DNA from: Caulobacter ginsengisoli
GTDB lineage: Bacteria; Pseudomonadota; Alphaproteobacteria; Caulobacterales; Caulobacteraceae
Direction of reading: 5' to 3'
NCBI RefSeq assembly: GCF_030814835.1
Contig: NZ_JAUSVS010000002.1
Location: 744,001 to 808,000, forward strand
DNA: 64,000 bases
Part shown: positions 34,068 through 42,843 of the stretch, piece after piece
How the letters are laid out: every line of letters starts with the position of its first letter
Numbering within the stretch: the stretch's first letter is position 1
Notes under the pieces: model-generated
The model's database searches: none
What the model was told of the DNA's origin: nothing
What the model saw: the letters and a program-made list of their open reading frames with translations, nothing else
Program-made: the position numbers and the translations under genes

Positions 34068-34657
34068 CCACTCGCCGCCAGGGCCAAGACTCTCTGCACA
34101 AGCAGCAAGCCAAGGTGGGCCGTCGCGAGAATCGCGATGAGCACCCAGCGCCATTGCCCGACCGGCGACAGGACGACTTTGAGGCCGCTGCTCCAATCCC
34201 AGACGGTCACACCTTTGCTGTGCAGACTGAAATATCCCACGATCAGGGCAAACGGGCAGATTATCGGGATCCCCAGCCCCAGGCCTGCAACAAGCATCAG
34301 AGCCGTACGCCCAGCAGCCTGACCTGCGCCTGGGCGGCCATCACCGCCGACTCGCTGCACCTTCAGGCCCAGCAACATTCGCCCGGGCGTTGCGCCAATC
34401 AGCGTGAGCCACAGCCAGTCATAGACGCCCAAGACCACGAGCCAGGCGATGAAGGGGGCTGCCCATCCCAACAAGGAATCCATGGCGGCGATACTTTCGC
34501 GGACGTCGTCAAACCACGTCAGTCCGGCCGCGCGCGTCGCGGTGACGACCAGGGCATAGGCCGCCGTGACCACCAGGGCGTCGGCGTACTTGGCCAGGAA
34601 ACGCCCCCAGGCCTCAACACCCTTGTTCCAAGCGTCCGCCGATTGGACCTGTTTCAT
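34064..34657 (-). CDS. RDD-family membrane protein
   Basis: 197 aa with about four hydrophobic segments. The first is at about residues 23-45 (YADALVVTAAYALVV, carrying the family Asp). A second is near 75-95 (FIAWLVVLGVYDWLWLTLIGATPGRMLLGLKV, with the typical TPGKxxxGL turn). A third is near 122-145 and the last near the C-terminus. RDD proteins are transporters or membrane adaptors of mostly unknown substrate. ATG 34657 fits the family start. The shared spacer with the next gene is only 44 bp. Confidence 0.82.
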   Translation of the reverse strand: MKQVQSADAWNKGVEAWGRFLAKYADALVVTAAYALVVTATRAAGLTWFDDVRESIAAMDSLLGWAAPFIAWLVVLGVYDWLWLTLIGATPGRMLLGLKVQRVGGDGRPGAGQAAGRTALMLVAGLGLGIPIICPFALIVGYFSLHSKGVTVWDWSSGLKVVLSPVGQWRWVLIAILATAHLGLLLVQRVLALAASG

Positions 34658-34701
34658 TCGCCCCCTTGCCTGAACCGCCTCGCGGTCCCAGCTTGGCATC
34701 G

Positions 34702-35865
34702 ATGCCCCTGATCCTGAAGCCCTCCGTCCGTATCCATCGCCGCGTTAGCGAGATAGGGCAGGAAGCCTGGGATGCCTGCGTTCCCGGCGGGACCGGCTAC
34801 AACCCCTTCGTCGCCTATGACTTCCTCCACGCCTTGGAGGAATCCGGTTGCGCCGTCGAGCGCACCGGCTGGGGACCGCAGCATCTCTCTGTCGAGGACG
34901 AAGCGGGCGAAACGGCCGCCGTCATGCCGCTCTATCTGAAGAGCCACAGCCAGGGTGAATACGTCTTCGACTGGTCCTGGGCCGACGCCTATGAGCGGGC
35001 AGGGGGGCAGTACTACCCCAAGCTCCAGTGCGCCTCACCCTTTTCGCCGGTGACCGGGCCCAGGCTGCTGAGCCGCCCGGGCGTCGACCGCGACGAGGCC
35101 CGGGCCTACCTGCTGGGCGGCGCCCTGACCCTGACCGACCGGCTGGGCGCCTCCTCGTTGCACGCCACCTTCATGCTGGAGGATGAGTGGGCCTTCGCCG
35201 GCGGGCACGGCATGCTGTTGCGCCAGGACCAGCAGTACCATTGGCTCAACAACGGATACCGCGATTTCGACGATTTCCTCAGCGTCCTGTCTTCGTCACA
35301 TCGCAAGACCATCCGGCGCGAGCGGCGCGACGCCCAGGCGGACGTCGAGATCCATGCGCTGTGCGGCAAGGAGATCACCGAGGACCACTGGGACGCCTTC
35401 TTCGGCTTCTACATGGACACCGGCGGGCGCAAATGGGGCCGGCCGTATCTGAACCGGCTGTTCTTCTCGCTGCTGGGCGAGCGGATGGCCGAGCAGGTGC
35501 TGCTGGTCATGGCCAGGAAGGACGGCCGCTGGATCGCCGGGGCGCTGAACCTGATCGGCGGCGACTGCATCTTCGGCCGCAACTGGGGCTGCGTCGAGGA
35601 CGTGCCCTTCCTGCATTTCGAGCTCTGCTACTACCAGGCCATCGAGCAGGCCATCCTGCGCGGCCTGCCCCGCGTCGAGGCCGGCGCCCAGGGCCAGCAC
35701 AAGATCTCCCGCGGCTACCTGCCCACCCCCGTCTACAGCGCCCACTGGATCGCCGATCCGGCGCTCCGCGAGCCCGTGCGGCGGTATCTGGACCAGGAGC
35801 GGGCGGGGGTGCGGGAGCAGATCGAGTATCTGACCGAGGAGTTCTCGCCGTTCAAAAAGGCCTAG
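34702..35865 (+). CDS. FemAB-like GNAT acyltransferase (PF04339/DUF482)
   Basis: 387 aa. The N-terminal part has the family's GYNPFVAYDFLHALEESG and FDWSWADAYERAGGQYYPKLQ. The C-terminal acetyltransferase-like half has RKTIRRERRDAQ, FYMDTGGRKWGRPYLNRLFF and RVEAGAQGQHKISRGYLPTP. The substrate is unknown; some relatives are annotated as peptidoglycan-biosynthesis proteins on weak grounds. ATG 34702 is preferred to the TTG at 34666. Its stop overlaps that of the next gene on the other strand. Confidence 0.85.
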   Translation: MPLILKPSVRIHRRVSEIGQEAWDACVPGGTGYNPFVAYDFLHALEESGCAVERTGWGPQHLSVEDEAGETAAVMPLYLKSHSQGEYVFDWSWADAYERAGGQYYPKLQCASPFSPVTGPRLLSRPGVDRDEARAYLLGGALTLTDRLGASSLHATFMLEDEWAFAGGHGMLLRQDQQYHWLNNGYRDFDDFLSVLSSSHRKTIRRERRDAQADVEIHALCGKEITEDHWDAFFGFYMDTGGRKWGRPYLNRLFFSLLGERMAEQVLLVMARKDGRWIAGALNLIGGDCIFGRNWGCVEDVPFLHFELCYYQAIEQAILRGLPRVEAGAQGQHKISRGYLPTPVYSAHWIADPALREPVRRYLDQERAGVREQIEYLTEEFSPFKKA

Positions 35866-36455
35866 GACCGCTCCCAGGCCGCCTTGAGCAGCGCGGCGAT
35901 CTCGTCATCGACCTCGCTGGGCGACGACAGGGCGATCTTCGATTTCAGCCGCTCCGACCAGCCCTCCCGCCCGTTCGCCTCGCTCAGGCGCGGGCTCGCA
36001 TCCGCCGTGACCGCCAAGCCCAGCAACGCCGTGCCGCCCTTAGTCGGCTTGACGGCGGCGAACTGGAATTCCTTCGACCAGGCCGAGAAGCCCTTGCGCT
36101 GGCCGGTGACCAGCTTGGGCAGCGCCTTCACCCGCGCCTCGACCGCTTCGAGGATGGCCGTCGAGGCCGGGTCCTTCCACAGCGCCGCCCGCAGCGCGTC
36201 GGCGTCGTCCCAGCCGATCTCCGGCGGGAAGGCCTCCGACAGGATGTGGGCGATGCGGTTGACCCCCAGGCCGTAGTTCTCGCGCAGCCACTCGACCCGG
36301 GCATGGGGCCTGGTCTCCGGGCAGGTCCGGGCTATGGCCACCCATTCGGCCAGGGTCTTGCCGGTGTCGCGCTCCAGGCTGGCCTGGACCGAGGCGAACC
36401 ACTTCTTCTGGCGTTCGGTCAGGTTGTCACCGCCGCCCTCGTTGCCTATGCCCAT
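35862..36455 (-). CDS. DUF4287/DUF5655-domain protein
   Basis: 197 aa. The first 75 residues (LTERQKKWFASVQASLERDTGKTLAEWVAIA, then VEWLRENYGLGVNRIAHIL) match DUF4287. The C-terminal 110 residues, ending in DDEIAALLKAAWERS, match the DUF5655 type. Function is unknown. ATG 36455 is chosen; the open frame upstream is antisense to the HIT gene. Tail-to-tail with the FemAB-like gene with the stops overlapping. Confidence 0.78.
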   Translation of the reverse strand: MGIGNEGGGDNLTERQKKWFASVQASLERDTGKTLAEWVAIARTCPETRPHARVEWLRENYGLGVNRIAHILSEAFPPEIGWDDADALRAALWKDPASTAILEAVEARVKALPKLVTGQRKGFSAWSKEFQFAAVKPTKGGTALLGLAVTADASPRLSEANGREGWSERLKSKIALSSPSEVDDEIAALLKAAWERS

Positions 36456-36503
36456 GATCTGCTCCTCCCAACCGGAGCATGGCGCGAAGCGGCGAGGGCG
36501 ACA

Positions 36504-36938
36504 ATGAGTCTGGATGGCGCGTACGACGAAGCCAACATCTTCGGCAAGATCATCCGCGGCGAGATGCCCGCGGTGAAGGTTTATGAGGACGAGGCGGTTC
36601 TGGCCTTCATGGACGTGTTCCCGCAGAGCAAGGGGCATACGTTGGTGATCTCCAAGACCTCGCGGGCAAGGAACCTGCTGGATGCGGAGCCGCAGGTGCT
36701 GGAGACACTGATCCTGGCCGTGCAGAAGGTGACGCGGGCGGTGCGGACGGCGCTCAAGCCCGACGGGATCGTGGTCACCCAGTTCAACGGGGCGCCGGCG
36801 GGGCAGACGATCTTCCATCTGCATTTCCACATCATCCCGAGGTGGGAGGGCGTGGCCGTGGGGCGGCATGCGTCTGGGGGGATGGCGGATGTGGAGGAAC
36901 TGAAGGGGGTGGCGGGGCAGATTTCCGCCGCGCTCTAA
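36504..36938 (+). CDS. HIT-family nucleotide hydrolase/transferase
   Basis: 144 aa. Starts with NIFGKIIRGEMPAVKVYEDE and has FPQSKGHTLVISK. The histidine triad is H105-x-H107-x-H109 (HLHFHIIPR). Such proteins cleave nucleoside phosphoramidates or dinucleotides. A much longer frame runs through it from 35187, but that part is antisense or shadow DNA; ATG 36504 is the family start. A repeat element follows directly after the stop. Confidence 0.9.
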   Translation: MSLDGAYDEANIFGKIIRGEMPAVKVYEDEAVLAFMDVFPQSKGHTLVISKTSRARNLLDAEPQVLETLILAVQKVTRAVRTALKPDGIVVTQFNGAPAGQTIFHLHFHIIPRWEGVAVGRHASGGMADVEELKGVAGQISAAL

Positions 36939-36961
36939 TCCTCACCCGGAGGGGGAGGATC
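36939..36961. repeat. dispersed intergenic palindromic repeat, copy C (short)
   Basis: ATCCTCACCC-GGAGGGGGAGGAT fills the gap between the HIT stop and the stop of the next gene. It is the same motif as the left end of copy A (1131) and can fold as ATCCTC...GAGGAT. It looks like a truncated copy. Confidence 0.45.
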
Positions 36962-37400
36962 AGCGAAGACGCTCGGCCACTTTCGCCGCCCGCGCGGCCC
37001 GCGTCTCCGGCTTCTTCGCTTCCTCGACCCAGCGGCTCCACTCGCGCTGGTGGCTCGGCGGATAACTGTTCCAGGCCGCCATCAGCGCCGCATCCGTCTC
37101 CAGCAGCGCCGCGATCTCGACCGCCGGCGCATTGCCATCGGGAACCAGCGTCAACACCACCCGATCCCCCGTATCCACCCCCGCCGCCGCGCACAGTGCG
37201 TTCGGCAGGTCGATCCACCACCGGCCATCGCCCCACGGCTTGACGCTGCGCCGGGTGAACGGCGCGCCGCCCAGCGTCCCATCCGCCGTGAACAGTTCGG
37301 AAAACCCCCACATCGCCAAGGGGTCGAACGGCAGAACGGCGAAGCGCGGCAGCTGCGGCGCATGCCGCTCCACCGTCACCTCGCCGCTGCAGCCCTGCAT
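36960..37400 (-). CDS. DUF1905/YdeI-OmpD-associated protein
   Basis: 146 aa. The N-terminal beta part (FAVLPFDPLAMWGF ... GGAPFTRRSVKPWGDGRWWIDLPNALCAAAGVDTGDRVVLTL) is DUF1905. The C-terminal helices (AAWNSYPPSHQREWSRWVEEAKKPETRAARAAKVAERL) are the OmdA/YdeI bacteriocin-protection domain. Molecular role is unknown. It lies 2 bp downstream of clpA on the same strand, so it may be read through from clpA. Confidence 0.85.
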   Translation of the reverse strand: MQGCSGEVTVERHAPQLPRFAVLPFDPLAMWGFSELFTADGTLGGAPFTRRSVKPWGDGRWWIDLPNALCAAAGVDTGDRVVLTLVPDGNAPAVEIAALLETDAALMAAWNSYPPSHQREWSRWVEEAKKPETRAARAAKVAERLR

Positions 37401-37402
37401 GG

Positions 37403-39712
37403 CTACTCAGCCAGCGCGGGTTCCTCGATCTCCGGCTCGCCCGGCTTGCGCGGGACGTAACCCTCGATCTCGAAGGCGATCTTGCCGTCCTTGAGCACCA
37501 CCTTGACGTGGCCGCCGCGGACCAGCTTGCCGAACAGGATGTCGTCGGCCAGGGGCTTTTTGATGTGCTCCTGGATGACCCGGGCCAGCGGGCGGGCGCC
37601 GAACAGTTCGTCGAAGCCGTTCTTGGCCAGCCAGTCGGCCGCGTCGTCGCTGGTCTCGATGGTGACGTTGCGGTCGGCCAGCTGCAGTTCCAGCTGCAGG
37701 ATGAACTTCTGCACGACCTGGCGGATGATCTCCTGGGTCAGCGGCTTGAAGGTCACCACCGCGTCCAGACGGTTGCGGAACTCAGGGGTGAACAGCCGCT
37801 TGATGGCCGCCTCGTCCTCGCCCTCGACCTTGCCGCGGCCAAAGCCGATCGACTGCCGCTGGCTGTCGGCGGCGCCGGCGTTGGTGGTCATGATCAGGAC
37901 CACGTTGCGGAAGTCGACCTTCTTGCCGTTGGCGTCGGTCAGGACGCCGTGGTCCATGACCTGCAGCAGGATGTTGTAGACGTCGGCATGGGCCTTCTCG
38001 ATCTCGTCCAGCAGCACCACCGCGTGCGGGTGCTGGTCGACGGCGTCGGTCAGCTGGCCGCCCTGGTCGTAGCCGACATAGCCGGGGGGCGCCCCGATCA
38101 GCCGGCTGACGGTGTGGCGCTCCATATACTCCGACATGTCGAAGCGCAGCAGCTCGATGCCCAGGGTCGAGGCCAGCTGGCGGGCGGCCTCGGTCTTGCC
38201 CACCCCGGTCGGGCCGCTGAACAGATAGCTGCCGATCGGCTTGTTGGGATCGCGCAGGCCGGCCCGGGCCATCTTCATGGCCGAGCTGAGCTGGTTGATC
38301 GCCTCGTCCTGGCCGAACACGGCCCGGCGCAGATCGGCGTCCAGTTCCTTGAGCGACTCGGTGTCGGTCTTGGAGACGGATTTCGGCGGGATGCGGGCGA
38401 TCTTGGCGACGACCGATTCGATCTCCTTGACCCCGATGACCTTCTTGCGCTTGGAGGGCGGCACCAGCATCTGGCTGGCCCCGGCCTCGTCGATGACGTC
38501 GATGGCCTTGTCGGGCAGCTTGCGGTCGGTGATGTATTTCGCCGACAGGTCCACCGCCGCCTTCAGGCCCTCGGCGGTGTATTTCAGCTTATGAAATTCC
38601 TCGTAGTAGACCTTGATCCCTTTGAGGATTTTCAAACTGTCGGCGATGGTCGGCTCGTTGATGTCGATCTTCTGGAACCGCCGGACCAGGGCGCGGTCCT
38701 TCTCGAAATGCTGGCGGAATTCCTTGTAGGTGGTCGAGCCCATGCAGCGCAGCGTGCCGCTGGCCAAGGCGGGCTTCAGCAGGTTGGAGGCGTCCATCGC
38801 CCCGCCGCTGGTGGCGCCGGCCCCGATCACCGTGTGGATCTCGTCGATGAACAGGATGGCGTTGGGGTGGTTCTCCAGCTCCTTGACCACCTGCTTGATC
38901 CGCTCCTCGAAGTCGCCGCGATAGCGGGTGCCGGCCAGCAGCGCGCCCATGTCGAGCGAGAAGATGGTGGCGCCTTCCAGCACCTCGGGAACGTCGTGGT
39001 TGATGATCTTGCGGGCTAGGCCCTCGGCGATGGCGGTCTTGCCTACGCCCGGGTCGCCGACCAGCAGCGGGTTGTTCTTGGTGCGCCGGCAGAGGATCTG
39101 GATGCAGCGGTCCACCTCGGCCAGACGGCCGATCAGCGGGTCCACCTTGCCCTGGCGGGCCTTCTCGTTGAGGTCGATGCAGTAGGCTTCAAGCGCCTCG
39201 CCGCCGGTCTTCACCGGGGGCTTGTCGCCTTCGTCCTCGGCGCCCTTGACCACCTTGGGCTCGGAGGCGCCGGCCTTCTTGGCGATGCCGTGGGCGATGT
39301 AGTTGACCGCGTCGTACCGCGTCATGTCCTGCTCCTGCAGGAAGTAGGCGGCATGGCTCTCGCGCTCGCTGAACACGGCGACCAGCACATTGGCCCCGGT
39401 CACCTCGTCGCGGCCCGAGGACTGCACGTGGATGACGGCGCGCTGGATCACCCGCTGGAAGCCGGCGGTCGGCTTGGCGTCCTCACCGTCGTCAACGATC
39501 AGGCTGCGCAGCTCGGTGTCCAGATAGTTGACCAGGCTCTTCTTGAGCGCCGCCAGGTCGACGTCGCAGGCGCGCATCACACCGGCGGCGTCCTCGTCGT
39601 CGGCCAGCGAGAGCAGCAGGTGCTCGAGCGTGGCGTATTCGTGCTTTCGCTGGTTGGCGTACGCCACAGCGCGATGCAGGGATTCTTCGAGGTTGCGCGA
39701 AAACGAGGGCAT
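37403..39712 (-). CDS. clpA: ATP-dependent Clp protease ATP-binding subunit ClpA
   Basis: Hexameric AAA+ unfoldase that feeds ClpP, 769 aa. The N-domain (residues 1-145) binds ClpS. AAA-1 has GDPGVGKT (219-226) and AAA-2 has GPTGVGKT (500-507). A ClpP-docking loop, IGFGR, lies near residue 618. clpS is directly upstream, 7 bp away, in the same operon. ClpAP degrades N-degron and SsrA-tagged substrates. Confidence 0.97.
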   Translation of the reverse strand: MPSFSRNLEESLHRAVAYANQRKHEYATLEHLLLSLADDEDAAGVMRACDVDLAALKKSLVNYLDTELRSLIVDDGEDAKPTAGFQRVIQRAVIHVQSSGRDEVTGANVLVAVFSERESHAAYFLQEQDMTRYDAVNYIAHGIAKKAGASEPKVVKGAEDEGDKPPVKTGGEALEAYCIDLNEKARQGKVDPLIGRLAEVDRCIQILCRRTKNNPLLVGDPGVGKTAIAEGLARKIINHDVPEVLEGATIFSLDMGALLAGTRYRGDFEERIKQVVKELENHPNAILFIDEIHTVIGAGATSGGAMDASNLLKPALASGTLRCMGSTTYKEFRQHFEKDRALVRRFQKIDINEPTIADSLKILKGIKVYYEEFHKLKYTAEGLKAAVDLSAKYITDRKLPDKAIDVIDEAGASQMLVPPSKRKKVIGVKEIESVVAKIARIPPKSVSKTDTESLKELDADLRRAVFGQDEAINQLSSAMKMARAGLRDPNKPIGSYLFSGPTGVGKTEAARQLASTLGIELLRFDMSEYMERHTVSRLIGAPPGYVGYDQGGQLTDAVDQHPHAVVLLDEIEKAHADVYNILLQVMDHGVLTDANGKKVDFRNVVLIMTTNAGAADSQRQSIGFGRGKVEGEDEAAIKRLFTPEFRNRLDAVVTFKPLTQEIIRQVVQKFILQLELQLADRNVTIETSDDAADWLAKNGFDELFGARPLARVIQEHIKKPLADDILFGKLVRGGHVKVVLKDGKIAFEIEGYVPRKPGEPEIEEPALAE

Positions 39713-39719
39713 CAGCCGC

Positions 39720-40052
39720 TCAATCCTTTTCCATGGTGCACTGCAACGGGTGTTGGTGCCTGCGGGCGGAATCGATCACCTGCGCTACCTTGGTCTCTGC
39801 GACCTCGTAGGTGAAAACCCCACATACGCCGACCCCGTTTTGATGCACGTGCAGCATTATCCGGGTCGCATCTTCGCGCGACTTGTTGAAAAAACGCTCA
39901 AGTACGTAAACGACGAATTCCATCGGCGTGTAGTCGTCGTTGAGGATGAGAACCCGGTACAGCGACGGTTTCGCCGTCTTCGGCTTGGTCTGGGTGACCA
40001 CCGCCGAACCGACTCCTGTTCCGCCTTCTCCGCCGGCCTTCCGCTCCGCCAT
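39720..40052 (-). CDS. clpS: ClpS, ClpAP adaptor for N-degrons
   Basis: 110 aa. A flexible N-terminal tail ([11 protein letters not shown]...) is followed by the core [24 protein letters not shown], with the [10 protein letters not shown] hydrophobic pocket that binds N-terminal Leu/Phe/Tyr/Trp. The [20 protein letters not shown] strand follows. It delivers N-degron substrates to ClpA. The 268 bp upstream hold no gene; an A/T-rich patch at about 40102-40116 may contain its promoter. Confidence 0.95.
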   Translation of the reverse strand: MAERKAGGEGGTGVGSAVVTQTKPKTAKPSLYRVLILNDDYTPMEFVVYVLERFFNKSREDATRIMLHVHQNGVGVCGVFTYEVAETKVAQVIDSARRHQHPLQCTMEKD

Positions 40053-40263
40053 CGATCTCGACTCGCTCCCGCAGGCGAGCCAACCGGCCCGCCGCTTATA
40101 GGATTAGATATGGAAACACGGCCGCTTTGGAAGGGGCCAGATAGGACCTCGCGCTGTATTGACGCGTAATCCCCTGACAGGCGAGCCAGGGAAGGCTGCC
40201 GCCGTGCGTTAGCCATATGGGAATTGGGTGGGCGTTTGGCCAGTCCTGACCGTCCCGCAACGC

Positions 40264-40295
40264 AAAAAAGCGGCCCCCGCCGGAGCGGGAGCCGC
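40264..40295 (-). terminator. rho-independent terminator of the repeat-protein gene
   Basis: On the minus strand, GCGGCTCCCGC (40295-40285) pairs with GCGGGGGCCGC (40280-40270) with one mismatch over a 4-nt loop. It is followed by six T residues (40269-40264). It lies 25 bp after the stop at 40321, a textbook intrinsic terminator. Confidence 0.85.
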
Positions 40296-40320
40296 CTGAT
40301 GTCTTAGCCGAAACCGGCGC

Positions 40321-41574
40321 CTAGCTGATCGGCACGCCCAGCGAGCGCAGGGTGTCGATGGTGATCTTGCCGATATCCAGCTTGCGGTCGGCCTGGAACT
40401 TGGCCAGGGCCGCCTGGGTCTGGGCCGAGAACACGCCGTTGCGCGGGCCGGCGTAGTAGCCGCGGACGCCCAGGGCGGTCTGCACGTCGCGGATGACCTG
40501 CGGCGTGGCCAGATCGCCCTTATCGGCCGAGGCCAGGGCGGTGTAGGGCTTGGGGGCCGACGGCGGGGTCGTGCCGTAGCCCGACGACTGCACCGGCTCC
40601 GATTCCGGCGGCTGATACTTGGGCGGCGGCGGCGGCGTGTAGCGGCGCGGCGGAGCCTGATACTTCGGCGGCGGCGGCGCGTAGGTCGGCGGCGGCGCAG
40701 CGTAGCCCGGCTTGGGATACTTGGTCACGCCCGGCACCTGATAGCCGCCCGGGGGCGGTTCGATCGGATAGCCGTCCTTGCAGTCGATCACCCGCCACTC
40801 GAAGCGGTTGTCGCTGACCATGCGCTGCTTGGTGACGATCTTGTAGGTCGGCGGAATGTCGAAGGTCTCGATCCGCTCGGGGGTGACGACGACGCGCACC
40901 TGCACCGAGCGGTACTCGGCGGGGATGACGCGCTTGTCGACCCGGGCGTCCTGGTCGATGACCTGGCGGGTCACGATCTGGGTCTCGGCCGGCACCACGA
41001 CCTGCTCGGTCCGCTCGGCCGACACCAGCACCTGGCGGGTGACAGTGGCGTATTCAGCCGGCACCAGGATCAGGCAGAGCACTTCGCCGGTGGCGGTGAC
41101 CTTGGTCTGGTAGCCGTAGGCGGCGATGTCCTTGGCCGGAATGCCGCGGTGCCACTCGGTGTGGGCTTCCTTGACCAGCACCTGCTCGGTGATGGTCTTG
41201 TAGACCGCCGGAATGGTGACCGTGCGGGTCGTCGCCGGCTTGATGACGATCGTTTCGGTGATCGTCTTGTAGGTGGCCGGAATGGTGATGTACTCGACCC
41301 GCTCCTCGCGCACGATGATCTGCTGGGTCTGCATGCCGTAGACGGCCGGGATGACCCGGGTCTCGGTGCGGCCGGGCTTGTCGACGATCTGTTCGGTGTA
41401 GGATTCATAGACCTGCGGGATCAGCACCTTCTGGTAGCATTTCCCGGGTTCGGCGTTGGGCGGATAGTCACCGCCGTTGTCGTAACCCCCGGCCAGGGCC
41501 GCGGAGGGGACCATGCCCATCACAGCCAAAACGCCGAACGCGGCTACGCTACTCAAATAAGCGTTTCGTTTCAT
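40321..41574 (-). CDS. secreted 23-residue-repeat protein with peptidoglycan-binding domain
   Basis: 417 aa. A signal peptide (to PSAALAGG, about residue 29) is followed by eight diverged copies of a 23-residue unit between residues 50 and 261. The unit can be written [VT]-I-P-A-x-Y-x2-[VI]-T-x2-[VI]-x-V-x3-R-x-E. Next comes a Pro/Tyr-rich linker (about 282-325), then a C-terminal PG_binding_1 domain (about 356-415: VIRDVQTALGVRGYYAGPRNGVFSAQTQAALAKFQ). It probably sits in the periplasm, attached to the wall. The repeat's function is not known to me. Monocistronic with its own terminator. Confidence 0.75.
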   Translation of the reverse strand: MKRNAYLSSVAAFGVLAVMGMVPSAALAGGYDNGGDYPPNAEPGKCYQKVLIPQVYESYTEQIVDKPGRTETRVIPAVYGMQTQQIIVREERVEYITIPATYKTITETIVIKPATTRTVTIPAVYKTITEQVLVKEAHTEWHRGIPAKDIAAYGYQTKVTATGEVLCLILVPAEYATVTRQVLVSAERTEQVVVPAETQIVTRQVIDQDARVDKRVIPAEYRSVQVRVVVTPERIETFDIPPTYKIVTKQRMVSDNRFEWRVIDCKDGYPIEPPPGGYQVPGVTKYPKPGYAAPPPTYAPPPPKYQAPPRRYTPPPPPKYQPPESEPVQSSGYGTTPPSAPKPYTALASADKGDLATPQVIRDVQTALGVRGYYAGPRNGVFSAQTQAALAKFQADRKLDIGKITIDTLRSLGVPIS

Positions 41575-41602
41575 TGGAACGTCCCCATCCAACCCATCGG
41601 CG

Positions 41603-41610
41603 TTAACCAT
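41603..41610 (+). promoter_or_regulatory. CtrA-like half site
   Basis: TTAACCAT, the form of CtrA half site described in Caulobacter, lies 29 bp upstream of the minus-strand repeat-protein gene. No second half site with 7-bp spacing is present (TCAT instead of TTAA at 41614-41617). A single 8-mer is weak evidence. Confidence 0.2.
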
Positions 41611-41717
41611 CTGTCATCTTTTGGGTTCTGCAAAGGAACTTGTGCGATTTTCGCCTGGCAGGGGAAATTCCTGCTACCCATTTCCCGCCCCGACCCGTTT
41701 TGAGGCGGCGGACCCCC

Positions 41718-42770
41718 TTAAATTGGGGACCACTCGACCCACGCGCCGTGCGGGTGGACGTCGGCCAGATGGCGCTCCGATCCGTCCGGCCACAGGGTCA
41801 GCCGCAGCTCCATCGGCCAGCCCTTGCGGGCCGGATTGGGCTCCATGCGCAGCCAGGCGACGGGGGCCTTATCGCTGGCCGCCGCCCCGGCCGCTTCGAT
41901 GGCCGCGCGGGTCGCGGCCTGGGTCGAGTCGGGCATGTACTGCCACATGACCGAGTGATAGAGCACGCTGGCCGTCCCGGCCTTGGGCGCGAGGCGCCGG
42001 GCGGTCCAGGCCGCGGCGTCGGCGGCGGTCAGCTCGGCGGGGCTTCGTTGCGCCACCGCGATGGCCCCGCGCACCCGCGCCAGCCGCTTGACCTGATCGG
42101 GCCAGACATAGGCCTGCAGCCGCAGCGCCTGGGCCGGGTCGGCGACATCCACCGGCGCCTGGTCGCAACCGGCCCGCTCGACCACCTCCAGCGGCCCCAG
42201 CGGGGCGGGCGGCCCCCGCCAGTCGTTGTCCAGCAGCACTGGCGAGCCGCCGATCCCCCAGCGCTGGCCGGCGAAGTCGTAGTCATAGCGGTCGAAACGC
42301 AGGTTCAGCCCCGCGCTGGCCCCGATCTCGAACAGCCGCAGCGGCAGGTCGGTCTCCGCGGCGATGACCATGAAGCCCGGAGCCAGGCCGAAGGAGCGTC
42401 CGACCTCGTTGGTTTGGGGCGGCGAAACCATGAAGGTCGCCACCTCGTCCCGCCGGTTCTCCAGTAGAGCGCGGGCGGCGGCGGTCAGGGCGGCCCAGTC
42501 CGGGTCCGGATTGGCGGCGGGATATTGGGCGGCGAGAGCGCCTTGCGGCTCGGCCAGGGCGAAGGCGTGCAAAGCTCCCAGCAGCCGCAGGGGCGTGGCC
42601 TCGCGCAGGTGGACGCGGGCCTCTTCGTCCTTCCAGGTCGCGAACAGATCGTCCAGCGGCCCCAGCTCGCCGGCGATAGCCCGCTCGAGCAGTTCGCCGG
42701 AGAAGGGCGAACCCATGTCGTGGCAGTTCTTGGCCTGCCACTGCAGGCCCTGGATGTAGTTATCGCTCAT
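41718..42770 (-). CDS. DUF2332-family protein
   Basis: 350 aa. Opens with LQWQAKNCHDMGSPFSGELLERA. The central FEIGASAGLNLRFDRYDYDF looks like a degenerate SAM-binding glycine loop, so a methyltransferase-like fold is possible. The C-terminal SVMWQYMPDSTQAATRAAIEAAG and PVAWLRMEPNP are typical of the family. Function is unknown. It stands alone on the minus strand, 73 bp downstream of dinB. Confidence 0.82.
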   Translation of the reverse strand: MSDNYIQGLQWQAKNCHDMGSPFSGELLERAIAGELGPLDDLFATWKDEEARVHLREATPLRLLGALHAFALAEPQGALAAQYPAANPDPDWAALTAAARALLENRRDEVATFMVSPPQTNEVGRSFGLAPGFMVIAAETDLPLRLFEIGASAGLNLRFDRYDYDFAGQRWGIGGSPVLLDNDWRGPPAPLGPLEVVERAGCDQAPVDVADPAQALRLQAYVWPDQVKRLARVRGAIAVAQRSPAELTAADAAAWTARRLAPKAGTASVLYHSVMWQYMPDSTQAATRAAIEAAGAAASDKAPVAWLRMEPNPARKGWPMELRLTLWPDGSERHLADVHPHGAWVEWSPI

Positions 42771-42843
42771 CGCTCAGCTCCGCCGCGGTGTCAGGAGCGG
42801 AAACTAGCGACCGCGCGGCCGGTGAAAATCTTGAAACTGTCGA

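Noticed and set aside
35187..36503. Long plus-strand frame ahead of the HIT gene suggesting a large fusion protein
   Set aside because: The upstream part lies out of frame over the FemAB-like gene and antisense to the DUF4287 gene. The HIT family start at 36504 is clear.
39733..39745. TGCACTGCAAC, similar to the phasin operator sites
   Set aside because: Inside the clpS coding end with no promoter nearby and only one site; chance match.
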